Shown here in pieces: positions 45,824-55,891 of a stretch of 64,000 nucleotides of DNA. A model generated the notes under the pieces. The model saw nothing but the letters and a program-made list of their open reading frames with translations. It was not told the origin of the DNA and did no database searches. Location: assembly GCF_013359755.1 (NCBI RefSeq), contig NZ_JABMCJ010000092.1, forward strand, positions 124,001 through 188,000, written 5' to 3'. The position numbers and the translations under genes were made by a program. Every line of letters begins with the position of its first letter. Positions within the stretch are counted from its first letter, which is position 1. The DNA is from Tardiphaga robiniae (GTDB lineage: Bacteria; Pseudomonadota; Alphaproteobacteria; Rhizobiales; Xanthobacteraceae).

Positions 45824-46621
45824 TCAAATGAAGCGCGCGCGCCTGCGTCCCCACGACCACAGGCCGAGATTCCACACCACGCAAGTCGCCAGCGCGAGGC
45901 TCAGGGCGACCACCGAGCCGAAGCGCGTGGCGGTGACATGCATCACGGCCACCGCGATGCCGAAACCCATCAGGCCCCAGCCGCCATTGGCGATCACCGC
46001 AGCGGTGGGCGGGCCGCCGATGCGCGGATGCAGGATCAGCATCAGGCTGGTGAACACGACGGGATAAAGTGCGAGAATGCCGCTGCCGGTCGGGCCGATG
46101 GTCGAGGACAGCGTTACCACGGTAGCGACAAGCGTTGCGACGAGAGCGGCACGCAGCGGGATGTCGTACCAGCGCCTGGTGACGAGCGGCATCCTCGCAT
46201 GGCGAAACCGCGCCATCAGCGGCAGGCAGATGCCGAAGGCCACGACATTGGCCGCGATGCCGCCAAGCAAAGTCCATTCGAACTGCCGCACCAGCAGGGC
46301 GAGGGCGAACCACACCAGCACAGCGGCGCCGAGGCTGACGATCACGTTGTGGCGTTGCGCCAGCAGCACGTAAGTCAATCCGAGAAACATCGTCGCGCCA
46401 TTGATCGGCAGGCTGGCCAATGCACCTTGCGCGATGAAGGCGGCGTCATGATCGAGCGCAAGAAAGACATAGGATGGACCCGCCGAAATCGGCAGCGTTG
46501 CCACCAATGCACCGATCACCGGGCCGGATCGTTCGGTGATGATGGAGGCGGTGATCACAAAGGCGGCGGTGATCGCCATGCGCAAAGTGAGCGTCAGGAG
46601 GAAGGCAAGTTCGGGGGACAT
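45824..46621 (-). CDS. Polytopic membrane protein, family not identified
   Basis: 265 residues from the ATG at 46621, with about eight to ten hydrophobic helices. The N-terminal MSPELAFLLTLTLRMAITAA is followed by ITERSGPVIGALVATLPISA, and later HPRIGGPPTAAVIANGGWGL. The two halves contain similar Gly/Pro-containing helices, suggesting an internal duplication. It is probably a transporter; the type is unclear. Its 5' end is 61 bases downstream of the OsmC gene's stop on the same strand, so they may be cotranscribed. Confidence 0.65.
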   Translation of the reverse strand: MSPELAFLLTLTLRMAITAAFVITASIITERSGPVIGALVATLPISAGPSYVFLALDHDAAFIAQGALASLPINGATMFLGLTYVLLAQRHNVIVSLGAAVLVWFALALLVRQFEWTLLGGIAANVVAFGICLPLMARFRHARMPLVTRRWYDIPLRAALVATLVATVVTLSSTIGPTGSGILALYPVVFTSLMLILHPRIGGPPTAAVIANGGWGLMGFGIAVAVMHVTATRFGSVVALSLALATCVVWNLGLWSWGRRRARFI

Positions 46622-46682
46622 GGCAGCCTGACGAGAGGAGGTGCTTGGCCTCCTCTTTCTTGGTGAGAGTCGTCTGGCCTGC

Positions 46683-47192
46683 TTACACCCTGTTGAGGGA
46701 CACCGAAACCTTCGGGCCATGTTTGATGGTCTGGTAGACCACGCAATAACGCTCGGTCAGCTTCAGCAACAGATCGAGCTTGTCCTGCGGCGCGTCGGTG
46801 TCGACGTCGAAGCGCAGGCGGATTTCGGCGAAGCCGACCGGGGCTTCCTTGTCGACGCCGAGCGTGCCGCGGAAATCGAGATCGCCCTCGGCTGTCACAT
46901 TGCCCGACTTCAAAGGAATTTCGACCGCGGTGGCCACTGATTTCAGCGTGACGCCGGCGCAGGCCACCAATGCTTCCAGCAGCATGTCGCCCGAACACAG
47001 TTCAAGCCCGGAGCCGCCAGTTGCGGGGTGCAGGCCGGCAGCGGCGATTTGCCGGCCTGTCTCGACCTTGCAGGCGATGCCGTCATTGTCGATCGAGCCC
47101 TTGGCCTTCAGCGTGATGAAGGCGGCCTTGGGGTCGGTCTTGTAGAGCTCCTTGATGGGGGCCTGGGTGGCGCGAAGCGCGGCGGCGTCCAT
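46683..47192 (-). CDS. OsmC-family peroxiredoxin-like protein
   Basis: 169 residues. The two OsmC active-site cysteines are in the ELCSGDMLLEALVACAGVTL region and in ERYCVVYQTI. OsmC and Ohr proteins reduce organic hydroperoxides; this one lacks features that would mark it firmly as Ohr. It stands between the sulfonate-type ABC operon and the membrane protein, on the same strand as both, about 55 bases from the ABC genes' end, and may belong to their transcript. Link with sulfur uptake not shown. Confidence 0.85.
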   Translation of the reverse strand: MDAAALRATQAPIKELYKTDPKAAFITLKAKGSIDNDGIACKVETGRQIAAAGLHPATGGSGLELCSGDMLLEALVACAGVTLKSVATAVEIPLKSGNVTAEGDLDFRGTLGVDKEAPVGFAEIRLRFDVDTDAPQDKLDLLLKLTERYCVVYQTIKHGPKVSVSLNRV

Positions 47193-47248
47193 GATATCTC
47201 TCCCTGAGATTTGTTAGTTGCAGCTTTTATTAGCTCGCGGTGCTGTTG

Positions 47249-48028
47249 TCACCACCACGCGCCGACAGTCTCGGCGGGAGCGCTATCGGGCACGTCACGA
47301 TCCAGCGATCGATCCAGTGTGGTAAGCACGCGGCGCTTCACAGCGTCGAACAGCGGCGATGCGCGGTCGCGGGGACGCGCAAGGCCGACATCGATCTCGG
47401 CGAACAGCCGACCCGGCCGCGGACGCATCACCAGCACGCGGTCCGCCAGCACAACGGCTTCGTCGACATCATGGGTGACAAGGACCAGCGTCGGCCGCGT
47501 GTCGGCCCACAGATCAAGCAGATGATCCTGCAGGTCGCGGCGCGTGAAGGCGTCGAGCGCGGAGAACGGCTCATCCAGCAACAGCACCTCCGGCTGCGGT
47601 ACCAATGCGCGGGCAATGGCCACGCGTTGCGCCTGCCCGCCAGATAGTTCGCGCGGCCATGCCTGTGCTTTATCCGACAGGCCGACGCGCGCCAGGGCCT
47701 GTGCGACTTTCTCGCGGCGTGCGGCGACAGGAAGCTCGGACAGTCCGAAGCCGATGTTGTCGGCGACGGTCAGCCACGGCAGCAACCGCGGTTCCTGGAA
47801 GATGATGCCGATTTTCTCATGCGGCGCGCTGATATCGATATTGTCGATGCGGATGCTGCCGGTCGAGGCGCGATCGAGCCCGGCCACGGCGCGCAACAGT
47901 GTCGATTTTCCGCAGCCGGAGCCACCGATGATGGCGACGATCTCGCCCTGCGGGATTTGCGCGGTGAAGCGCTCCAGCGCATGAACGCCGTTGGGATAGG
48001 TCTTGCCGACCTTGTCGAGGGCGAGCAT
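47249..48028 (-). CDS. Sulfonate/nitrate-type ABC importer, ATP-binding subunit
   Basis: 259 residues from the ATG at 48028. Walker A GGSGCGKSTLLRAVAGL, Q-loop FQEPRLLPWLTVADNIGFGL, signature LSGGQAQRVAIARALV, Walker B LLLDEPFSALDAF and H-loop LVTHDVDEAVVLADRVLVM are complete. The EPRLLPW Q-loop and VDEAVVLADR pattern are those of SsuB/TauB/NrtD ATPases. Its start overlaps the stop of the permease gene by one base (TGATG). Confidence 0.92.
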   Translation of the reverse strand: MLALDKVGKTYPNGVHALERFTAQIPQGEIVAIIGGSGCGKSTLLRAVAGLDRASTGSIRIDNIDISAPHEKIGIIFQEPRLLPWLTVADNIGFGLSELPVAARREKVAQALARVGLSDKAQAWPRELSGGQAQRVAIARALVPQPEVLLLDEPFSALDAFTRRDLQDHLLDLWADTRPTLVLVTHDVDEAVVLADRVLVMRPRPGRLFAEIDVGLARPRDRASPLFDAVKRRVLTTLDRSLDRDVPDSAPAETVGAWW

Positions 48029-48876
48029 CAGGTCTCTCCACTCGGTCGGAACGCATCCTGCCAGCGCAGCAGTGGTGCGGTGACGAGTTCGATCAGCCAG
48101 TCGGTGGTCTTGCCGAGCAATGCGAAAATGGTGATGGCGGCGAGGATCTGCGCGGGCTTGCCGAGCTGCTGGCCGTCGATGAGGAGATAGCCGAGCCCTT
48201 CGGAGGCGCCCATGAATTCGGCGGCAACCACAAACATCCAGCCGAGCCCGAGGCCGACGCGAAGTGCAACAACATAGGCCGGCAGCACCGCAGGCAGCAG
48301 GATGCGGCGGATCATGGCGGGGCCAGAGAGGCGGAAGGTACGACCGACCTCGACGATCTTGCGATCGACCGAGAGGATCGCGCCCATCACGCCGAGATAG
48401 ACCGGAAAGAACACGCCGACGGCAATCAGCGCGACCTTCGAGGTCTCGAAAATGCCGAGCCACAGGATGAACAGCGGCACCCAGGCGATCGACGGGATGG
48501 CGCGCAGCGCCTGCACGGTGGGATCGAGCAGTCGCCGCGCGATTCCCCAATAGCCGGAGATAGCGCCGAGCAGCGTGCCGGCGATAACGCCGAGCCCAAA
48601 GCCTGCGCCGACGCGCATGAGCGTGGTGGTGATGTGACGCCAGAGTTCGCCGCTTCGGGCGAGCTCCATGATGGTGGCGAAGACGCGCGACGGCGGCGGT
48701 ACCAGCCGGCCGTTCGACCAGCCGGACCAGACGGCCAGCTCCCATGCCAGCGCGAGTGTCAGGGGCAATACGACGCCCAGCGCCGGCCGCGCGAAACGCT
48801 GCCAGCGTTTGTTGGATACAGATGTCGCGCGCGTTTCCGTCGCGTCGAGCGCAGTCGTGTCGAGCGTCATGGCCAT
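48028..48876 (-). CDS. Sulfonate-type ABC importer, permease subunit
   Basis: 282 residues, BPD_transp_1 fold with six hydrophobic helices. The inner-membrane loop EAA-like motif is AEFMGASEGLGYLLIDGQQL, as in SsuC/TauC permeases. The start at 48876 (or the ATG at 48870) is chosen over upstream frames for lack of coding character. A strong perfect hairpin lies between its start and the binding-protein gene. It is the second gene of the three-gene unit; the ATPase gene follows with a one-base overlap. Confidence 0.9.
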   Translation of the reverse strand: MAMTLDTTALDATETRATSVSNKRWQRFARPALGVVLPLTLALAWELAVWSGWSNGRLVPPPSRVFATIMELARSGELWRHITTTLMRVGAGFGLGVIAGTLLGAISGYWGIARRLLDPTVQALRAIPSIAWVPLFILWLGIFETSKVALIAVGVFFPVYLGVMGAILSVDRKIVEVGRTFRLSGPAMIRRILLPAVLPAYVVALRVGLGLGWMFVVAAEFMGASEGLGYLLIDGQQLGKPAQILAAITIFALLGKTTDWLIELVTAPLLRWQDAFRPSGET

Positions 48877-48918
48877 AGCTGAAGCGCGTCTCGATTTGGT
48901 TTGCAAGATACTCAAAAG

Positions 48919-48948
48919 CTTCACCCTCCCTTTGCAGGGAGGGTGAAG
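48919..48948 (-). repeat. Perfect 12-bp inverted repeat between binding protein and permease genes
   Basis: CTTCACCCTCCC tttgca GGGAGGGTGAAG. Located in the 95-base gap of the sulfonate-type operon. No T run on the minus strand. May be an RNA stabiliser or attenuator that lets the binding protein be made in excess of the transporter; a copy of the intergenic palindromic repeat type is another reading. Confidence 0.7.
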
Positions 48949-48971
48949 GGCGGCTTCGCAGATGCGGGACG

Positions 48972-49946
48972 TCAGCTCTTTGGCAGCGGCACCTGATCGT
49001 CGATCAGTGCATCCACCGTCGCCTTCACATCGACCTTGGCGTCGATGACGCCGGCTTGCTGCAATGCGAGACCGGCGGCGAGGATGGACTCGCGCTGCGG
49101 TGCGCCAATGCGGCTGTGGGTCAGTTCGGTGCGTTCCTTGAGCTGCTTGTCGACCACGGCGTCGGGCAGTTTGGTGACGCCGATAAAGGCCTTCTTCAGC
49201 TCGGGATAATTCTCCAGCGAATATTTGCGGGCGTCTTCATAGACCGCGAGCACGCGGCGCGCGGCATCCGGATAGTCCTTCAGGAACTGTTCTCGCACAT
49301 TGAGGATGCCCCAGGTGTTGGCGTCCGGCTTGCGGAAGAACAGCTTGGCGCCGTCTTCAACCTCGGCCTGCGCCATCATCGGATCGAGTCCGGCCCATGC
49401 ATCAACGTCGCCGCGGATCAGCGCGGCCTTGCCGTCGGCATGCTGCAGCAGAATTGGCGTGATGTCCTTGTCGGTCAGGCCGGCGCCGAGCAAAGCGCGG
49501 ACCAGAAAAATGTGGGGATCGGTGCCGCGGGTCACCGCGACCCGCTTGCCCTTGAGATCGGCGACGGAGGCGATCTTGGAGTCCTTGCCGGTCACCAGCG
49601 CCGTCCATTCCGGACGCGAATAGACGTAGACCGACTTGATCGGGTTGCCGTTGATCTTCGCCACCAGCGCAGCGGAGCCCGCGGTCGAGCCGAAATCGAT
49701 GGACCCCGCATTGAGGAATTCGAGCGCCTTGTTGGAGCCGGCCGACTGTACCCAGGTGATCTTCACGCCGTCCTTGGCGAATTCCTTCTCCAGCAGGCCG
49801 TTCTGCTTGAGGATGATCGAGACCGGATTGTAGGTCGCCCAGTCGAGCCGGATTTCCTTGAGCGGTTCGGCGGCGAAGCTAGCTCCGGGCAGCAGTGCAG
49901 CCGCAGCAATCAGACCGGCGACAGCGCGCCGTGACATCGTGAACAT
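48972..49946 (-). CDS. Sulfonate-type ABC transporter substrate-binding protein
   Basis: 324 residues from the ATG at 49946 (GGGAGA upstream). A signal peptide (MSRRAVAGLIAAAALLPGAS) precedes a NMT1/SsuA-like periplasmic domain: IRLDWATYNPVSIILKQNGL, LEFLNAGSIDFGSTAGSAAL, and a middle VAVTRGTDPHIFLVRALLGA. SsuA-type proteins bind aliphatic sulfonates; nitrate or taurine receptors are alternatives in this superfamily. No desulfonase (ssuD, ssuE) is adjacent. Head of the three-gene operon. Confidence 0.9.
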   Translation of the reverse strand: MFTMSRRAVAGLIAAAALLPGASFAAEPLKEIRLDWATYNPVSIILKQNGLLEKEFAKDGVKITWVQSAGSNKALEFLNAGSIDFGSTAGSAALVAKINGNPIKSVYVYSRPEWTALVTGKDSKIASVADLKGKRVAVTRGTDPHIFLVRALLGAGLTDKDITPILLQHADGKAALIRGDVDAWAGLDPMMAQAEVEDGAKLFFRKPDANTWGILNVREQFLKDYPDAARRVLAVYEDARKYSLENYPELKKAFIGVTKLPDAVVDKQLKERTELTHSRIGAPQRESILAAGLALQQAGVIDAKVDVKATVDALIDDQVPLPKS

Positions 49947-50217
49947 TCTGGTCTCTCCCTGATGAACTGTCGAAACGTGAGGTTCGAAGGCGACTTGCAT
50001 CCTGCGGGCGTCATGGCACCATGCCGGGGTCGCTCTCTGTGCGAAAACGTGCTTTAATTTCAATTAGTTATGGCGTTCCGTCAACGAGAAGATATGATGC
50101 GCCAAGGACACCGCCGCGAGAACGTTGTTGCCCGGATTGCGCAAAAGGCAGCATGGACTAGCTGTGGGGCTACAATCACCGTGACAGCGCTTGCGCCGTC
50201 CGATATCCGGGTTGTTC

Positions 50218-53013
50218 ATGGACAGCGTTGCTACACAAGACAGACCGACGACCGAAACCGACTTCGACACGACGCGGATTACCGCCGAGATCGATGCGCT
50301 TGCAGTGCAGCATCGCGGCAAGAACGATTTGTTTCGCGCCGCGGTCGCCAAGCTGCTGAAGGCCGAACTGCTCAAGGCCAGTGAAGCCGCCGAGGCCGTG
50401 TTGCTGAAGGACCGCCACGGCCGACGCTGTGCCGAGCAGCTCTGCCACGTGCAGGATGAAATCATCCGCATGCTGTTCGCCGCGGCGACGAAGCATCTCT
50501 ATCATTCGCCAATCCCGTCTGGTGCCGAACGGATGGCGGTGGTCTCCACCGGTGGCTATGGCCGTGGGCTGATGGCGCCGGAATCCGACATCGATCTGTT
50601 GTTCATCCTGCCCTACAAGCAGACCGCCTGGGGCGAGCAGGTCGCCGAAGTCATTCTCTATTGCCTGTGGGACATGGGCCTGAAGGTCGGCCACGCCACG
50701 CGCTCGGTGGATGAATCGATCCGCCAGGCGCGCGGCGACATGACGATCCGCACGGCGATCCTGGAAACGCGCTTCCTCACCGGCGATCAGGCTCTGTACG
50801 ACGAACTGGTCACGCGCTTCGATGCCGAGGTGGTGCAGGGCACGGCCGCTGAATTCGTCACTGCCAAGCTCGCCGAACGCGAGGAGCGCCATCGCCGTGG
50901 TGGCCAGTCGCGCTATCTGGTCGAGCCCAACGTCAAGGACGGCAAGGGCGGTCTGCGCGATTTGCACACCGTGTTCTGGATCGCGAAATACGTCTATCGG
51001 GTGCGCGATAGCAAGGAGCTGGTCGCGCGCGGCGTGTTCGATCCGCAGGAATACCGCACCTTCAAGCGTTGCGAAGACTTCCTGTGGTCGGTCCGCTGCA
51101 ATATCCACTTCCTGACCAAACGGCCGGAAGAGCGGCTGTCCTTCGACCTGCAGCGCGAGATTGCGGTCCGCCTCGGCTATACTTCGCATCCCGGCATGCA
51201 GGACGTCGAGCGCTTCATGAAGCACTACTTCCTGATTGCCAAGGAAGTCGGCGATCTCACCGCGATCCTGTGCGCCAAGCTCGAAGACCAGCAGGCCAAG
51301 CCGGCGCCGGCGCTGACGCGCATGATGGCCAAGCTGCGGCCCGAGATGCATCGCCGCCGGCTGCCGGACAGCGATGCGTTCATCATCGACAACAACCGTA
51401 TCAACCTTGCTGCGCCTGACGTGTTCAAGGAAGACCCGATCAATCTGATCCGATTCTTCCGACTGGCGCAGAAGCACAATCTGGCCTTCCATCCCGATGC
51501 GATGCGGACCGCGACGCGCTCGCTCCGGCTGATCACGCCGGAGATCCGCGAGAACGTCGAAGCCAATGCGCTGTTCATGGAGATCCTGACCTCGGACAAT
51601 GCCGAGATCGTGCTGCGGCGGATGAACGAGACCGGCGTACTCGGTCATTTCATTCGTGCCTTCGGCCGCATCGTGTCGATGATGCAGTTCAACATGTATC
51701 ATCACTATACGGTGGATGAGCATCTGCTGCGGTGTGTCGGCATCCTTCAGGAGATCGAGCGCGGCGGGAATGACGAGTTCGTTGTCGCCAGCGATCTGAT
51801 GCGTAAGATCCGCCCGGAACATCGGGCGGTGATCTATATCACGGTGTTGCTGCATGACATCGCCAAGGGGCGTCCGGAGGATCACTCCATCGCCGGCGCC
51901 AAGGTGGCGCGGCGGCTATGCCCGCGGCTCGGATTCAACGCCGCCGACACCGATCTCGTGGCATGGTTGATCGAGGAACATCTGACCATGTCCACGGTGG
52001 CGCAGTCGCGCGACCTGTCGGATAGCAAGACCATCGAGAATTTCGCGGCGGTCGTGCAGTCGGTCGAGCAGATGAAGCTGCTGACGATTCTCACCACCGC
52101 GGATATCCGCGGCGTCGGTCCCGGCGTCTGGAACGGCTGGAAGGCGCAATTGATCCGGACGCTGTATTACGAGACCGAACCGGTGCTGACCGGTGGCTTC
52201 TCCGAGGTCAATCGCGCGCAACGCATCGCGTCGGCTCAGGCCGAATTCCGCCGTGCCTTCACCGAGTGGCCCGAGCAGGATCTCAACGCCTATATTCTGC
52301 GGCACTATCCGGCCTACTGGCTCAAGGTCGAGCTCGACCGCAAGATTCGCCATGCTCGTTTCCTGCGCGCATCGGAAGAGGCCGGGCACAAGCTCGCGAT
52401 CAATGTCGGGTTCGATGAAGCCCGCGGCGTCACCGAGCTCACGATTCTGGCCGTCGACCATCCCTGGTTGCTGTCGATCATCGCCGGCGCATGCGCCGCA
52501 GCCGGCGCCAACATCGTCGACGCGCAGATTTACACCACGACCGATGGTCGCGCGCTGGACACCATCGCGATCTCTCGGGAATACGATCGCGATGACGACG
52601 AAGGCCGCCGTGCAACACGAATCGGCGACATGATCGAGGACGTGCTCGAGGGCAAGGTGCGGCTGCCGGAAACCGTGGCGAAGCGCGCCTCGACCAAGGG
52701 CAAGATCAGGGCTTTCACCGTCGAGCCGGAAGTTATCGTCAACAACCAGTGGTCAGATCGCTACACGGTGATCGAGGTGTCCGGCCTCGACAGGCCGGGT
52801 CTCTTGTATCAGCTCACCACGGCGATCTCGAAGCTCAACCTCAACATCGCTTCGGCGCATGTCGCGACCTTCGGTGAGCGCGCGCGAGACGTGTTCTACG
52901 TCACCGATTTGCTTGGAGCGCAGATCAATGCCCCGACGCGTCAGGCTGCGATCAAGCGCGCGTTGATCCATCTGCTGGCAAACGGCGATATCGCGGAGAA
53001 GCCGGCGGCTTAG
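50218..53013 (+). CDS. glnD: [Protein-PII] uridylyltransferase/uridylyl-removing enzyme
   Basis: 931 residues from the ATG at 50218. Nucleotidyltransferase motif GGYGRGLMAPESDIDLLF (residues about 112-129); HD hydrolase domain with LLHDIAKGRPEDHSI (about 540); two C-terminal ACT domains (about 742 and 848) for glutamine sensing, the second with YTVIEVSGLDRPGLLYQLTT. It uridylylates PII in nitrogen limitation and removes the groups when glutamine is high. It is tail to tail with ogt, with a 4-base overlap of the stop codons. Confidence 0.96.
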   Translation: MDSVATQDRPTTETDFDTTRITAEIDALAVQHRGKNDLFRAAVAKLLKAELLKASEAAEAVLLKDRHGRRCAEQLCHVQDEIIRMLFAAATKHLYHSPIPSGAERMAVVSTGGYGRGLMAPESDIDLLFILPYKQTAWGEQVAEVILYCLWDMGLKVGHATRSVDESIRQARGDMTIRTAILETRFLTGDQALYDELVTRFDAEVVQGTAAEFVTAKLAEREERHRRGGQSRYLVEPNVKDGKGGLRDLHTVFWIAKYVYRVRDSKELVARGVFDPQEYRTFKRCEDFLWSVRCNIHFLTKRPEERLSFDLQREIAVRLGYTSHPGMQDVERFMKHYFLIAKEVGDLTAILCAKLEDQQAKPAPALTRMMAKLRPEMHRRRLPDSDAFIIDNNRINLAAPDVFKEDPINLIRFFRLAQKHNLAFHPDAMRTATRSLRLITPEIRENVEANALFMEILTSDNAEIVLRRMNETGVLGHFIRAFGRIVSMMQFNMYHHYTVDEHLLRCVGILQEIERGGNDEFVVASDLMRKIRPEHRAVIYITVLLHDIAKGRPEDHSIAGAKVARRLCPRLGFNAADTDLVAWLIEEHLTMSTVAQSRDLSDSKTIENFAAVVQSVEQMKLLTILTTADIRGVGPGVWNGWKAQLIRTLYYETEPVLTGGFSEVNRAQRIASAQAEFRRAFTEWPEQDLNAYILRHYPAYWLKVELDRKIRHARFLRASEEAGHKLAINVGFDEARGVTELTILAVDHPWLLSIIAGACAAAGANIVDAQIYTTTDGRALDTIAISREYDRDDDEGRRATRIGDMIEDVLEGKVRLPETVAKRASTKGKIRAFTVEPEVIVNNQWSDRYTVIEVSGLDRPGLLYQLTTAISKLNLNIASAHVATFGERARDVFYVTDLLGAQINAPTRQAAIKRALIHLLANGDIAEKPAA

Positions 53014-53534
53014 GACGCCACCACGACACCCTCATGCTCCAGCAGCCAGCGTTTGCGCGCGATGCCGCCGCCATAGCCGGTGAGCGAACCGTTGGCGCCG
53101 ATCAGGCGGTGGCAGGGCACGACGACACTCAGAGGATTTGCACCATTGGCATGGCCGACCGCGCGCATCGCATTGGGCACGCCGAGTTGCGCGGCCAGCG
53201 TGCCGTAGCTGAGTGTGCTGCCTGCAGGGATTTTTCGCAGTGCCGTCCAGATACGGTTCTGAAACGGCGTGCCGGGGATGTGGCAGGTGATGCCATCGAG
53301 TTGGTTGAGCTCGCCGTCGAAATAGCGTGAGAGCGCGCTGCGGATTTCGGATGGCGCCGAGTTCTCGATCAGTTCGACCGCCCCATAGTAACGACGCAGC
53401 AAAGTCAGCAAGCGCTCTTCGTAATCGATCCAGTCGAGTGCGCAGAGTGCGCCACCGTGGTTCGTCACTAGGAGCGCGATGCCGATCGGGGTGTCGAGCC
53501 GGTCGAGAGTGAGTGGGGTGGGTTGCTTCGCCAT
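53010..53534 (-). CDS. ogt: Methylated-DNA-[protein]-cysteine S-methyltransferase
   Basis: 174 residues. The active cysteine lies in VVPCHRLIGANGSLTGYGGG, with NPLSVVVPCHR and the helix-turn-helix core TLAAQLGVPNAMRAVGHAN. It repairs O6-alkylguanine by transferring the alkyl group to the cysteine. The short single-domain form fits Ogt rather than Ada. It is transcribed against glnD. Confidence 0.92.
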   Translation of the reverse strand: MAKQPTPLTLDRLDTPIGIALLVTNHGGALCALDWIDYEERLLTLLRRYYGAVELIENSAPSEIRSALSRYFDGELNQLDGITCHIPGTPFQNRIWTALRKIPAGSTLSYGTLAAQLGVPNAMRAVGHANGANPLSVVVPCHRLIGANGSLTGYGGGIARKRWLLEHEGVVVAS

Positions 53535-53561
53535 GGCGATGTTGCGCTCATCAAATGGAAA

Positions 53562-53591
53562 CGCCGACCGTAGGTGTAGCTACGGCCGGCG
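53562..53591 (-). terminator. Hairpin terminator after phaR
   Basis: CGCCGACCGTAG gtgtag CTACGGCCGGCG, 12-bp stem with one mismatch and a 6-base loop. Read on the minus strand it is followed by TTTCCATTT. Between the phaR stop and the ogt start. Confidence 0.6.
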
Positions 53592-53622
53592 TCATTCCGA
53601 TTTCCGATAAGTGAGCCGCGAA

Positions 53623-54222
53623 TTATTCCGGCTTCGGCTCGTGCGACATGCGCTCGAGGCGTTCCTGCATTTCCTTCATCTGGCGACGCAGGTCATCCAT
53701 GGTGTCGGCAGGCTCAGCGGTCGGCTCCGGCGCCTTTTCTGGCTCCGGCGACGCAGCGCCGCCGCGCGGCGGCACGAACGGCTTGAACATCGCGAAGGTC
53801 TGCTGAAACAATTCCATGTTGCGACGAACGGTTTCCTCAAGTGGCGCGAACGGCGTCATGCTGAACGTGTTCGTCATCTGCTTGCGGAATTTCTCCTGCT
53901 CGCGCGTCAGGCTGTCGATGGACTGCTCGAGATACTTCGGCACCACCATCTGCATGCTGTCGCCATAAAAGCGGATCAACTGGCGCAGGAAAGTGGTTGG
54001 CAGGAGATTCTGGCCAGCCTTGTTTTCCTGTTCGAAGATGATCTGGGCCAGCACCGAGCGGGTAATATCGTCGCCGGTCTTGGCGTCATAGACGAGAAAA
54101 TCCTCGCCGTCCTTTACCATCGCAGCGAGATCTTCAAGCGTCACGTAAGTGCTTGTTCCGGTATTATAAAGCCGGCGGTTCGCATATTTTTTGATTGTCG
54201 TGGGTTGATCTGATTTCGCCAT
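53623..54222 (-). CDS. phaR: PHA synthesis repressor PhaR
   Basis: 199 residues. N-terminal PHB/PHA accumulation regulator DNA-binding domain with TTIKKYANRRLYNTGTSTYV, then LEDLAAMV, followed by the PHB_acc domain (LRQLIRFYGDSMQMVVPKYL, SMTPFAPLEETVRRNMELF). The Pro/Glu-rich linker and C-terminal coiled coil (DLRRQMKEMQERLERMSHE) are as in other PhaR. It binds both PHB granules and DNA, repressing phasin and phaR genes until polymer appears. It is divergent from phaA, with about 300 bases between them. Confidence 0.94.
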   Translation of the reverse strand: MAKSDQPTTIKKYANRRLYNTGTSTYVTLEDLAAMVKDGEDFLVYDAKTGDDITRSVLAQIIFEQENKAGQNLLPTTFLRQLIRFYGDSMQMVVPKYLEQSIDSLTREQEKFRKQMTNTFSMTPFAPLEETVRRNMELFQQTFAMFKPFVPPRGGAASPEPEKAPEPTAEPADTMDDLRRQMKEMQERLERMSHEPKPE

Positions 54223-54529
54223 GGGGGCTCACACATACGGACCGAGGACAGGGAACCTTACGGCAGCGCGCCATAAGGTTGTCGAACAACGCAATGCAAT
54301 AAAGTAAGCACTTTCAAAGGGGCTCGGCTACCGTTTTGTGCGTCACGGTTAAAATGGCAGCAGTCTTGTGCTATGCAAAGCGACATCCGTGCCATTTTGC
54401 GTGCGTTGCGGCCGTAATTTGGCTTCTGACCAATTGACAGTCCAACCCTCAGTTAACAGGATAGTTTGCAACGCGGCCCCCGCCATCCTGGCTCTGACCG
54501 TCGAAAAAACCTCAACACAGGAGATGTCC
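54223..54529. other. phaR-phaA divergent intergenic region
   Basis: 307 bases without a gene. TGC-rich segments that may be PhaR sites are present: TGCTATGCA at 54369-54377 is a perfect TGC-N3-GCA dyad; TTTGCAACGC lies near 54464. The -10/-35 boxes cannot be assigned with confidence. No other element seen. Confidence 0.45.
54369..54377. promoter_or_regulatory. Candidate PhaR operator TGC-N3-GCA
   Basis: TGC tat GCA in the phaR-phaA intergenic region. PhaR in Paracoccus recognises TGC-type dyads, so this is a plausible site by inference only. Confidence 0.25.
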
Positions 54530-55708
<1,179 letters not shown>

Positions 55709-55769
55709 TCCTTACGCGTCGCGTGCCGAAAACATCGGCTCGCGCGTGCACTGCACACACTGCTACAAC

Positions 55770-55800
55770 AAAATGCCCGGCGCTTTGCGTCGGGCATTTT
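55770..55800 (+). terminator. Terminator-like hairpin between phaA and phaB
   Basis: AAAATGCCCG gcgctttgcgt CGGGCATTTT, a 10-bp stem with A/T flanks that can end transcription in both directions. It lies about 60 bases after the phaA stop. It may reduce read-through into phaB, which then would need its own promoter. Confidence 0.75.
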
Positions 55801-55891
55801 CGCTTGATGGTCCAATTCTGCTTGATGTTCAGCGTATCGCGAGATTAATTCGAAGCTATAACTACAAAAGAGATTGGTGGAGGGATCGATC

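Noticed and set aside
50176-51885. 569-aa minus-strand frame inside glnD
   Set aside because: Antisense shadow of glnD, which is complete with all motifs.
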